From contig NZ_WTVN01000032.1 in NCBI RefSeq assembly GCF_012910905.1, positions 1 through 58,149 on the forward strand: a stretch of 58,149 nt of DNA, written 5' to 3'. Positions 40,747 to 48,852 of the stretch are shown piece by piece. The notes under the pieces are model-generated. The model did no database searches and had not been told where the DNA came from. It saw nothing but the letters and a program-made list of their open reading frames with translations. Source of the stretch: Aromatoleum toluvorans. Lineage in GTDB: Bacteria; Pseudomonadota; Gammaproteobacteria; Burkholderiales; Rhodocyclaceae. Made by a program: the position numbers and the translations under genes. Each line of letters begins with the position of its first letter. Position 1 is the stretch's first letter.

Positions 40747-41496
40747 TCAGAAACTCTTCGACACGGCAAACACGTAGCGCTGCTTGAAGATCTCGCGGCC
40801 GTCGTGGCTGCCGTAGACCTTGTGGCTGCTGTCGATGTCGGTGTCGTGGTAACGCAGGTCGAAATTCAGCCCCCACATCGACTTCGTCACGCCGACGTTC
40901 CAGTGCCGCCAGCCTTCGGCGCCGCGGCCGGTAAGCCGCTGGTAGCCGAAGGAGCCGTCGAGGCCCCAGCCGTCGCCGAGCGCGACTTTCGGGTGGATCG
41001 CGTAGTTCACGCCCTTCCAGCCATCGACGCCGAACCAGTCGTTGAGCGTCGGAGTTACTTCGAGCTTGAGGTTGACCGGCCCGAAGTTGCGGTCGAGGTA
41101 CATGTACAGCTCGCTGTAGTTGTACCGGCTGGCGCCCGGATACTGGTACGCGAAGGCCATCACGTTGTAGTTGAGGCCGGTGTCGCCGATGCTGCCGTAC
41201 TTGCCGAGATAGGGGCCGACGACCGCGGAAATGTCCGGCGAGCCCTTGAACTTGTTGGTCGAGCCGAAATACCCGAGGTAGACGCCGCTGGCGTGCGTCC
41301 AGGTCAGCGAAGCCTGGACGGCGGGGATCTCGCCGTTGACGGTTTCCGACTCGCCGCGGAAGACGTAGTCGGTCGCAAACTTCACCGAGCCCCCTATCGT
41401 GCCGCCCAGCACGTCCGGCTTGTCTTCGGCGAGCGCAGCCTGGGTGAGCACCACTGCGGCTCCCGCGAGCAGCATCTTCGAGTAACGCGTTTTCAT
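40747..41496 (-). CDS. torF: TorF-family putative outer-membrane porin
   Basis: 249 aa with signal peptide (KTRYSKMLLAGAAVVLTQAALA) and amphipathic beta-strands ending in Phe (KQRYVFAVSKSF), the usual outer-membrane insertion signal. The N-terminal FATDYVFRGESETVNGEIPAVQASLTW and YLGYFGSTN segments match the TorF family (TIGR02001), named for its place in tor loci. It is divergent from torA across the tor-box region, so TMAO-dependent expression is likely; it may let TMAO or a similar solute into the periplasm. The ATG at 41496 with GGGAG six bases upstream is preferred over 41499/41514. Confidence 0.82.
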   Translation of the reverse strand: MKTRYSKMLLAGAAVVLTQAALAEDKPDVLGGTIGGSVKFATDYVFRGESETVNGEIPAVQASLTWTHASGVYLGYFGSTNKFKGSPDISAVVGPYLGKYGSIGDTGLNYNVMAFAYQYPGASRYNYSELYMYLDRNFGPVNLKLEVTPTLNDWFGVDGWKGVNYAIHPKVALGDGWGLDGSFGYQRLTGRGAEGWRHWNVGVTKSMWGLNFDLRYHDTDIDSSHKVYGSHDGREIFKQRYVFAVSKSF

Positions 41497-41710
41497 CATT
41501 GGCTCCCTGAGCATCGTTGCAAATCGTCGCGAGTCGCGCAGGCTTCTCCGGACTCGTTCGGATCGGATGATGCGGAGCCGGGATGAACGGCGGCGCCGAG
41601 AAACGTGAATGCAGGTAGCGTTTTGTAGTGCCCTTCTTAGGGGTTAGCTCTTTGTATCGAAAGGCGTTTGACGGGGTTTGGGGGACTTTTCGGGTTAATC
41701 CCGCAGGCCG

Positions 41711-41772
41711 CTGTTAACAGCGGTTAACAAATCCCCACACGGCCGCAACAAAACGGCGCGGACTGTTCATCG
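41711..41772. promoter_or_regulatory. tor-box-like decamers between torF and torA
   Basis: Two tandem decamers CTGTTAACAG (41711-41720) and CGGTTAACAA (41721-41730), and a third, CTGTTCATCG (41763-41772), resemble the Escherichia coli TorR-binding tor box CTGTTCATAT; the last has eight of ten bases identical. They lie 65-126 bp before torA. A torR gene is present in this locus, supporting function. Confidence 0.65.
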
Positions 41773-41836
41773 CCGCTCTCTAGCATGGTGATCGGGAAAG
41801 GCAATCAAGCAACCGGCACTGAATGGAGATGCAATC

Positions 41837-44497
41837 ATGAGCATGTCGAGAAGATCGTTTCTGAAGGCTTCCGTCGCTTCCGCGGTCGCGGCGAACGGGC
41901 TGGCGTGGTTCGGTGTGAACGAAGTGTTCGGCGCCGACACGGTGGTGATCCCGAGTGCGAGCCACTGGGGGCCGTTCAAGGCCGTCGTGAAGAACGGCGT
42001 GCTGGTCGGCATTCAGCCGCTGGCGGACATCGACGCGATGCCGACGAAGATGCTCACCGAAGGCCTGATCAGCCGCGTTTATCACAAGACCCGGGTGATG
42101 TACCCGATGGTGCGCAAGTCCTACCTCGCGAACCCGACCGGCGACACCAAGCCGCATCTGCGCGGCAAGGAGCCTTTCGTGCGCGTGACCTGGGACGAGA
42201 TCCTTGCGATCACCGCCAACGCGATCCTGACCACCGCCGAGCAGCACGGCAACGAGGCACTCTTCAGCAGCTCCTACGGCGGCTGGTCGCATGCCGGCCT
42301 GCTGCGCCCGCAGGTGCTGCAGGGCCGCCTCTTCGGTCTCATCGGCGGGCATTCGGTGACGACCGGCGACTACTCCGGCGGCGCGTCGCAGATCAGCCTG
42401 CCGCACATCATCGGCGACATGGAAGTCTATTCGCCGCAGACGGCATGGGAAGTGATGGCCGAGCACACCGAGGTGATGGTGTGGGTGGGCTGCGACCCGT
42501 TCAAGAACAACCGCATCGAATACACCGTCGCCGACCACCAGATGTTCCCGCGCTGGCAGCTCATCAAGGAGCGCGGCGTGAAGTTCATCTCGATCAATCC
42601 GCAATACACGCCGACCGACGTCGCGATGGGCTCGGAATGGGTGAAGATCGTCCCGAACACCGACGTCGCGCTGTTCCTCGCGATGGCCTACCACGTGTAT
42701 ACGACGGGCAAGTACGACAAGGCTTATCTCGACAAGTACACGGTCGGCTTCGACAAGTTCCTGCCCTACCTGCTCGGCAAGGACGCCGACGGCACCCCGC
42801 CCAAGACCCCCGAGTGGGCGGCGAAGATCACCGGCATCCCGGCGCAGAAGATCGTCGAGCTGGCCGAACTCTTCGCGACGAAGCGCACCCAGTTCGCCGG
42901 CGCCTGGGCGCTGCAGCGCGCGCATCACGGCGAGATGACGCACTGGGCGATCATCAACTTCGCCGCGATGCTGGGCAAGATCGGCAAGCCCGGCCAGGGC
43001 GTGGGCTTCAGCTGGCACTACGGTGGTGGCGGCATGCCGCAATCGACGCACCCGATGCCGGTCGGCCTGTCGCAGGGCCGCAATCCGATCAAGGCGCGCT
43101 GCCCCGCCTCGCGCATCAGCGAGATGCTGATGAACCCGGGCAAGCAATACACCCGCGACGGCGCGACGCACACCTACCCCGACGTGCACCTGATCTACAA
43201 CGCCGGCAACAACTTCATGTCGCACCAGCAGAACACCAACGAGCTGCTGCGCGCGATGAACAGGAAGGTGCGCACGGTGATCTGCCAGGACCCGTGGTGG
43301 TGCGCGTCGTCGCGCTTCGCCGACATCGTGCTGCCGGCGACCTCGGCGCTGGAGCGGGACGACATGAGCACCGGCGGCACCTACAGCAACGACAAGATCT
43401 ACGCGATGCGCCAGGTGATCCAGCCCTACGGCGAGAGCCTCGACGACTTCGAGATCTTCCGCCGCCTGGGCGACCTGATGGGCGTCGGCTTCCAGTTTTC
43501 GGAAGGCAAGACCGTGCCGCAGATCCTGCGCGAGTCGTACGACCGCGTGAATCCGCCCGTGCCCTTCGACGAGTTCTGGGAGAAAGGCATCACCCGCATC
43601 GAGGTGCCGGAGAAGATGCGCAAGTGGGTGCGCCACGGCGACTTCTATACCGATCCGGAGAAGAGCCCGCTGCACACCAAGTCCGGCAAGATCGAGCTGT
43701 ACTGCTCGGAGATCGCGAGCTTCAACGTGCCCGACTGCCCGCCGATCCCGAAATTCCTCGAACCCGCGGAATACCTCGGCAACGCGAAGCCCGGCCAGGT
43801 GCACGTCGTCAGCCCGCACCCCTTCAACCGCGTGCATTCGCAGATGGCGCAGGCCGACGTGCGCAAGTACGAGAACGTCAAGGGCCGCCAGCACGTGCGC
43901 ATCAGCGTCGAGGATGCCAAGGCGAACGGCATCAAGAGCGGCGACCTCGTCGAACTCTACAACGATCGCGGCGCGCTGATCGCCGGCGCGGTGGTCACCG
44001 ACCAGATCATGAAGGGTGTCGTGAGCCTGGAGGAAGGCAACTGGATCCAGCTCGACTCGAAGGGGCGCTGCAACAGCGGCGCGATCAACATGATCACGAC
44101 CAGCGTCGCCTCCAGCGGACTCAGCCAGGCGACGAGCGCGAACACCTGCATCGCGAGCCTGAAGAAGTGCACCGATGCGGAGTCCGAGAACCGCGCCTAC
44201 GAGCCGCCGCTGGTCGAGAAGGCCGGCAAGGTCGCGCTCGACGTCGCCGGGATGAAGATCATGGAACGCGCCTCCGCGCTGAAGGGCGCGACGATGGCGA
44301 GCATGACGCCGGGCGAGAAGCTCTTCTACGAGCGCTGCACGCTGTGTCATGTGCCGCGCGAGCCGGGCGATTACACGAAGAAGCAGTGGCACGGCATCAC
44401 GCAGAGCATGTTCCCGCGCGCCGGCCTCGACGATGCGCAGAAGAAGATCGTGCTGGACTTCCTCGAGAAGAACGCGAAAGACGCTGCAGCGATGTAA
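41837..44497 (+). CDS. torA: TMAO reductase TorA with fused C-terminal cytochrome c domain
   Basis: 886 aa. A Tat signal (SRRSFLKASVASAVAANGLAWFG) sends the folded enzyme to the periplasm. The Mo-bis-MGD fold is of the DMSO/TMAO reductase type, with Ser180 in TTGDYSGGASQ as the probable Mo ligand and no N-terminal Fe-S cysteines. After the reductase ends (about residue 790) a c-haem domain follows: CTLCH at 834-838 and a likely axial Met858 in QSMFPR. This segment (GEKLFYERCTLCH...QWHGITQSM) resembles the C-terminal monohaem domain of TorC. It reduces trimethylamine N-oxide or a related N/S-oxide. No torD chaperone or full torC is in the window. Confidence 0.87.
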   Translation: MSMSRRSFLKASVASAVAANGLAWFGVNEVFGADTVVIPSASHWGPFKAVVKNGVLVGIQPLADIDAMPTKMLTEGLISRVYHKTRVMYPMVRKSYLANPTGDTKPHLRGKEPFVRVTWDEILAITANAILTTAEQHGNEALFSSSYGGWSHAGLLRPQVLQGRLFGLIGGHSVTTGDYSGGASQISLPHIIGDMEVYSPQTAWEVMAEHTEVMVWVGCDPFKNNRIEYTVADHQMFPRWQLIKERGVKFISINPQYTPTDVAMGSEWVKIVPNTDVALFLAMAYHVYTTGKYDKAYLDKYTVGFDKFLPYLLGKDADGTPPKTPEWAAKITGIPAQKIVELAELFATKRTQFAGAWALQRAHHGEMTHWAIINFAAMLGKIGKPGQGVGFSWHYGGGGMPQSTHPMPVGLSQGRNPIKARCPASRISEMLMNPGKQYTRDGATHTYPDVHLIYNAGNNFMSHQQNTNELLRAMNRKVRTVICQDPWWCASSRFADIVLPATSALERDDMSTGGTYSNDKIYAMRQVIQPYGESLDDFEIFRRLGDLMGVGFQFSEGKTVPQILRESYDRVNPPVPFDEFWEKGITRIEVPEKMRKWVRHGDFYTDPEKSPLHTKSGKIELYCSEIASFNVPDCPPIPKFLEPAEYLGNAKPGQVHVVSPHPFNRVHSQMAQADVRKYENVKGRQHVRISVEDAKANGIKSGDLVELYNDRGALIAGAVVTDQIMKGVVSLEEGNWIQLDSKGRCNSGAINMITTSVASSGLSQATSANTCIASLKKCTDAESENRAYEPPLVEKAGKVALDVAGMKIMERASALKGATMASMTPGEKLFYERCTLCHVPREPGDYTKKQWHGITQSMFPRAGLDDAQKKIVLDFLEKNAKDAAAM

Positions 44498-44530
44498 GCG
44501 GGAGCGCCCCGACCGGGGCCTTCCGGCGCG

Positions 44531-44553
44531 AAGCCCGGCCACGAGCCGGGCTT
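44531..44553. terminator. Terminator between convergent torA and torT
   Basis: AAGCCCGGC-CACGA-GCCGGGCTT, a perfect 9-bp stem, 34 bp after the torA stop and ending on the first base of the torT stop codon. It serves both convergent transcripts. Confidence 0.8.
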
Positions 44554-45632
44554 CAGTGCGTCGACGCGGGTGAAAAGCGGAACTGCGGCGTGAAGGTGTT
44601 CGGCGGCAAGGAATCGCCGAGCTCGATGCGTTTCAGCGCCGCGTGGTCGACGATCTGCACGCGCGGACCGACGTGGCGCGCAAACGGGCGCCCTTCGAGC
44701 AGGTCCACGGCCTGGTCGATCGACAGCCGCCCCTGCAGCACCGGCGCATCGGTCGGCGCGGCGAGCACGCGTCCGCGCAGGATGCCGCGATATACCGCGG
44801 GCGTGAAATAGGTCGCGACGATGTCCGTCCGGTCCTGCAGCCCGCGTTCGCGCAGCACGCTGATGGCGGCTTCGGCCATCAGGGCGTTGCCGACCAGGTA
44901 GCGGACCTCCGGATGGCTGTCGAGCGTGCCCTGCACCAGGTTGCGCTGGATCGACTTGGCGGTGTCGCCCCAGGCGGTGGTGCGGATCGCGATCCGGCTG
45001 CCGGCAATCGCGTCGCGGAATCCGCGGTCCACGAAGGGCACCCAGCCGGCGCCCTGCGGTCCGGGAAACCACGCAATGGGCACTTCTTCGCCGTGCCCCG
45101 GGTGACGGCGCACGAGATACTCGCCGGCGAGGCGCCCCATCTCGTACCACGACACGCCGACCTTCGCCGAGATCCCCTCGCTGGCGATGTCGTTGACCGT
45201 CGCCAGCACCGGAATGCGCCGGGCGATCTCGCCGATCACGTCGGTGAGGCCGTCGTACGACACCGTGCCGAGGATGACTGCGTCGACGGCCGGATCCGCG
45301 CCGCAGGCCTTGAGCTGTTCGCGCTGGATCTCGAGGTTCGGATACCCGCCCGCCTCGACGAGGCGCACCTCCACGCCCAGCCGCCTCGCCTCGTCCATCA
45401 TGCCGAAATTGACGCCCAGCCAGTAGGCATCCTTGATGTGCGGAAAGGCGGCGCACAGCGTCCAGCGCTTCGCCGCCGCCCGGGCCGGCACGTACGGCGC
45501 AACGGCCGCCGGGCGGGTGTCGTCGGCGGAAGGATCGCGGCGCAGGATCTCGCGCGCCGCCGATGCCGGAAGCGGCGCGGCGCCACTGAGGCCCAGCAGC
45601 GCGGCTGCGATGACGACGGGGATACGCCGCAT
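44553..45632 (-). CDS. torT: TorT-like periplasmic TMAO-binding sensor protein
   Basis: 359 aa with a signal peptide (IPVVIAAALLGLSGAAPLPASA) and a periplasmic-binding-protein type I fold (WTLCAAFPHIKDAYWLGVNFGMMDEARRLGVEVRLVEAGGYPNLEIQREQLKACGADPAVDAVILGTVSYDG). This matches TorT, which binds TMAO and, with the sensor TorS, starts the phosphorelay. It is divergent from torS (169-bp spacer) and convergent with torA. The start at 45632 is the only ATG directly before the signal peptide. Confidence 0.88.
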   Translation of the reverse strand: MRRIPVVIAAALLGLSGAAPLPASAAREILRRDPSADDTRPAAVAPYVPARAAAKRWTLCAAFPHIKDAYWLGVNFGMMDEARRLGVEVRLVEAGGYPNLEIQREQLKACGADPAVDAVILGTVSYDGLTDVIGEIARRIPVLATVNDIASEGISAKVGVSWYEMGRLAGEYLVRRHPGHGEEVPIAWFPGPQGAGWVPFVDRGFRDAIAGSRIAIRTTAWGDTAKSIQRNLVQGTLDSHPEVRYLVGNALMAEAAISVLRERGLQDRTDIVATYFTPAVYRGILRGRVLAAPTDAPVLQGRLSIDQAVDLLEGRPFARHVGPRVQIVDHAALKRIELGDSLPPNTFTPQFRFSPASTH

Positions 45633-45800
45633 GAATGTGTTCTCGACGGAAGGACTTGCCGCACGCTAGGCCACCGGGCGTTGCCGGGCCACGTGCAGGG
45701 CGCGCAAAATGGTAGTCCAACCGCCAACGGGGGACAACGTCATTCTCGCCACGCCTTGCGGCGCGCCCGCCGCGCCGCGGCCTCGACACGCGGAGCTGCG

Positions 45801-48728
45801 ATGAAAGCCTGGCTCGCACGCCTCGACGCGCGCCTCGGCCTGATCGGCAAGGTACGGCTGGCCCTCGCGGCGGCAGCGCTGCTGACCCTGGTCGTGACCG
45901 CGACCGCATGGTTGAGCTTCCAGCAGGTCGTCGCCACGCAGCGCGCGATCATCGACGACGCGGTGCCCGCGATGGACGCCGTGCAGGCCGTCACGCGCCT
46001 CAACCTGCGCGTCGGCGCCCTCGTCGAACAGCTCGGCCGCGCCGAGACCGGCGCCGACGTCGAACGCCTCCAGCAGGCGTCGCGCGAACAGCTTGCCGAG
46101 ATGCGGAACCTGTTGCAGCGCCTCGGGCGCCAGCACTTCGAGCCGGCCCTCGGCACCGCCGCCGCGGCGACCCTGGATGCCATCGAGGCGAACCTCGCCC
46201 GCCAGGCCGACGACATGCGCCAGCGCATCACCCTGGGCGAGCGCGAACGGACGCTCCTCGCCGCCCACCAGCGCGCCGTGCTCACGCTGGTCATGCTCGC
46301 CGAATCCCTCGCGGCGAATGCCTCGACCGCGACCACGGCGACGATTTCGGGCCTGTATCCGCTGATCGGCGCCGGGCGGGCAAGGGAACGCATCTACGAC
46401 TCGCTCGACCGCCTCATCGAGGTGAACTTCGACCGCATGGAGCGGATGGCCGAGCTGCAGATGGTCTGCTTCAAGCTCAAGACCCTGCTCGAACGCCTCG
46501 AGCGCGAGGAAAACGCGGACGCGCTCGCGGGCCTGCGCGACGAGTTCGACGGCAACCTCGCCGTGCTCCATCGCCGCCTGCAGGACATCATCGATCCCAA
46601 CCGCAAGGCGAGCGGCGTCGCCGAGTACGAGACGCTGGCCGGTGGCGTTGCTGTCGACGGCCTGTTCGCCGTACGCGGGCAGCGCCTCGAGCGGGCAGTC
46701 TCTTTCCGCCGCCTGCGCGACGAAGGCGGCACGCTCGCTGCGCAGCTCGGCGAACAGGCCGGTGCGCTCGCCGCCTCCGCGGGACGCGCCATCGACCTGG
46801 CAGGCGAAGAGTCCCGGCGCGCGGTCGAGCGCGGCATCGTCGGCTTCCTCACGGTCGGCGCGATCCTGTTCTTTGCGCTCATGGCGACGCTGTGGGTGCT
46901 GTTCCGCTTTCACGTGCTCGGCCGCCTCAAGGACATGGAGACTGCCGTGCGCGCGGTCGGCAGCGGCGACTACGACATCCCGATTCCCGACGTGGGCAAC
47001 GACCCGCTCACGCCGCTCGCACGTGCGCTGGAGCAGTTCCGCGACAACGCCCGCGAACGCCGGCGACTGGAATGCGAGCTGCTGCGCCACCAGCAGGAAC
47101 TCGAGGACCAGGTGGCCGCGCGCACCACCGAACTCCAGCAAAGCAACGCCCTGCTCGCCCGCGAAGTCTCCGAGCACGCGGCCGCGCGGCGCGAGGCCGA
47201 GGAAGCCAACCGCGCCAAGAACCTGTTCCTGGGAAGCCTGAGCCACGAGCTGCGCACGCCGCTCTCCGGCGTCAACGGCAGCGTGCAGCTGCTGCGCGAT
47301 ACGGGCCTCGATGCGCGCCAGCAGGAATACGTGCGCATGATCGGCTACGCCAACGCGACCCTGCTCGAAATCCTCGAGGACATGCTGAGCTTCTCGCGTC
47401 TGGAAGCGGGCAAGTTCGACCACGAACACCTGCCCTTCGCGCTGCGCGACGCCATCGACGACATGCTGGCGCTGCAGGGCGTCGCGGCGCGCGCGAAGGG
47501 CATCGCCCTCGTCCGCGATATCGCCGCGGAGGTGCCCCGCGTCATCATCGGCGACCGCCGCAAGCTCAACCAGATCCTGCTGAACGTGATCGGCAATGCG
47601 ATCAAGTTCACCGACGAAGGCTCGGTGACGGTCGCCGTGCGCGGCGGCCCGGCCGCGCCGGGCGAGCGCGCCGCGCTGAGCTTCACGGTCAGTGACACCG
47701 GCATCGGCATCCCGCCCGAGCAGTGCGCGGAAGTGTTCAAGCCCTTCGTCCAGGTCGAGGGTGCGAGCCACCATCGCCCCGGCGGCACCGGCCTCGGGCT
47801 GGCGATCTGCAAGCGGCTGGTGGAGCTGATGCACGGCCGCATCGGGCTCGAAAGCGTGCCCGGGGAAGGCACGCAGGTGAGTTTCGAACTCGGCTTCGAG
47901 GTCGGCGAATCCCTCCCCGGCCAGGTACGCGAAACCCTTCCCGCCACGCCGCAGCAGCCGCTCGACGTGCTGCTCGTCGAGGACGACGAGATCAATCGCA
48001 TCGTCTGCGTGCGGTATCTCGAATCGCTCGGCCACCATCCGCTCGTCGCCGGAGATGGCGATGAGGCCCTCGCCCTGCTGCGCCGGCGCGAAGCACCGCT
48101 GGATGTCGTCCTGATGGACATCAGCCTCCCCGGCGCGTCCGGTATCGAAGTGGCGCGCGACATCCGCGCGCTGGACGGTGGCCGCTGGGCGTCGGTGCCG
48201 GTCGTCGCGATGTCGGCGCATCTCCCCGGCGACGCCTTCGACAGCATCGCGGGCGCCGGCATGGCCGGCTTCCTCGGCAAACCCTTCGACCGCGCGGAGC
48301 TCGCCCGCGCCCTTGCCGCGGCAACCGCAGGGCACGGCGCCGTGGAGGCCCCTCCTCCCCCGTCCGCCGACGACGCGGCGCTCGACGAAGCCTATCTCGT
48401 CGGCGAACTGGAAAGCCTCGGTGCCGCAACGCTCGTCCGTCTGCGGGATCTGTTCCGTGCGGAGGCCGACAGCGCGTTGGCCGAATTCGACGAGCATCTC
48501 GTGGCCGGCAACCACGCCGCGATCGCCAAACGCGCGCACCGTCTCTGCGGCGCCGCAGGCAATCTCGGCTTGCGGCAGGTGATCACTATGGCGCGGCAAC
48601 TTGAAAGCGCTGCGAACGACCCCGCCACCGCGCCGGACGAACTCCGACAGCACATCGCCACATTGCATGAAACCTGCCGCGCCGCGTGTCAGGCGTTGGC
48701 GGAATGGCTGCATGCGAATGAAATGTGA
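45801..48728 (+). CDS. torS: TorS-like hybrid sensor histidine kinase
   Basis: 975 aa. TM1 (LALAAAALLTLVVTATAWLSF), a long helical periplasmic sensor (about 45-350), TM2 (VGFLTVGAILFFALMATLWVLF), HAMP, coiled coil, HisKA with SLSHELRTPLSGVNG, HATPase (LNVIGNAIKFTDEG, DTGIGIPPEQ, GTGLGLAICKRL), receiver (VDVVLMDISLPG region, with EDDE acid pair) and a terminal Hpt domain (AKRAHRLCGAAGNLGL). This tripartite plan is that of TorS, which reads TorT/TMAO and phosphorylates TorR. The ATG at 45801 has GGAG upstream; the frame is open far upstream but that part reads as antisense of torT. Confidence 0.9.
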   Translation: MKAWLARLDARLGLIGKVRLALAAAALLTLVVTATAWLSFQQVVATQRAIIDDAVPAMDAVQAVTRLNLRVGALVEQLGRAETGADVERLQQASREQLAEMRNLLQRLGRQHFEPALGTAAAATLDAIEANLARQADDMRQRITLGERERTLLAAHQRAVLTLVMLAESLAANASTATTATISGLYPLIGAGRARERIYDSLDRLIEVNFDRMERMAELQMVCFKLKTLLERLEREENADALAGLRDEFDGNLAVLHRRLQDIIDPNRKASGVAEYETLAGGVAVDGLFAVRGQRLERAVSFRRLRDEGGTLAAQLGEQAGALAASAGRAIDLAGEESRRAVERGIVGFLTVGAILFFALMATLWVLFRFHVLGRLKDMETAVRAVGSGDYDIPIPDVGNDPLTPLARALEQFRDNARERRRLECELLRHQQELEDQVAARTTELQQSNALLAREVSEHAAARREAEEANRAKNLFLGSLSHELRTPLSGVNGSVQLLRDTGLDARQQEYVRMIGYANATLLEILEDMLSFSRLEAGKFDHEHLPFALRDAIDDMLALQGVAARAKGIALVRDIAAEVPRVIIGDRRKLNQILLNVIGNAIKFTDEGSVTVAVRGGPAAPGERAALSFTVSDTGIGIPPEQCAEVFKPFVQVEGASHHRPGGTGLGLAICKRLVELMHGRIGLESVPGEGTQVSFELGFEVGESLPGQVRETLPATPQQPLDVLLVEDDEINRIVCVRYLESLGHHPLVAGDGDEALALLRRREAPLDVVLMDISLPGASGIEVARDIRALDGGRWASVPVVAMSAHLPGDAFDSIAGAGMAGFLGKPFDRAELARALAAATAGHGAVEAPPPPSADDAALDEAYLVGELESLGAATLVRLRDLFRAEADSALAEFDEHLVAGNHAAIAKRAHRLCGAAGNLGLRQVITMARQLESAANDPATAPDELRQHIATLHETCRAACQALAEWLHANEM

Positions 48729-48852
48729 TGTCGTCGGTGCCGTGAAACGAATCCGGCGCTGAGACCGGGCTGGAAGGCCGGCAGAACCTTTTCCCGGATT
48801 CATTTGTCTTTCCGTTGGGCCTCGCATCACATTCCAACGACAAAGCAGATTC

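Noticed and set aside
41780-44542. 920-aa minus-strand ORF opposite torA
   Set aside because: Composition is typical of an antisense shadow, with no recognisable domain; torA is unambiguous.
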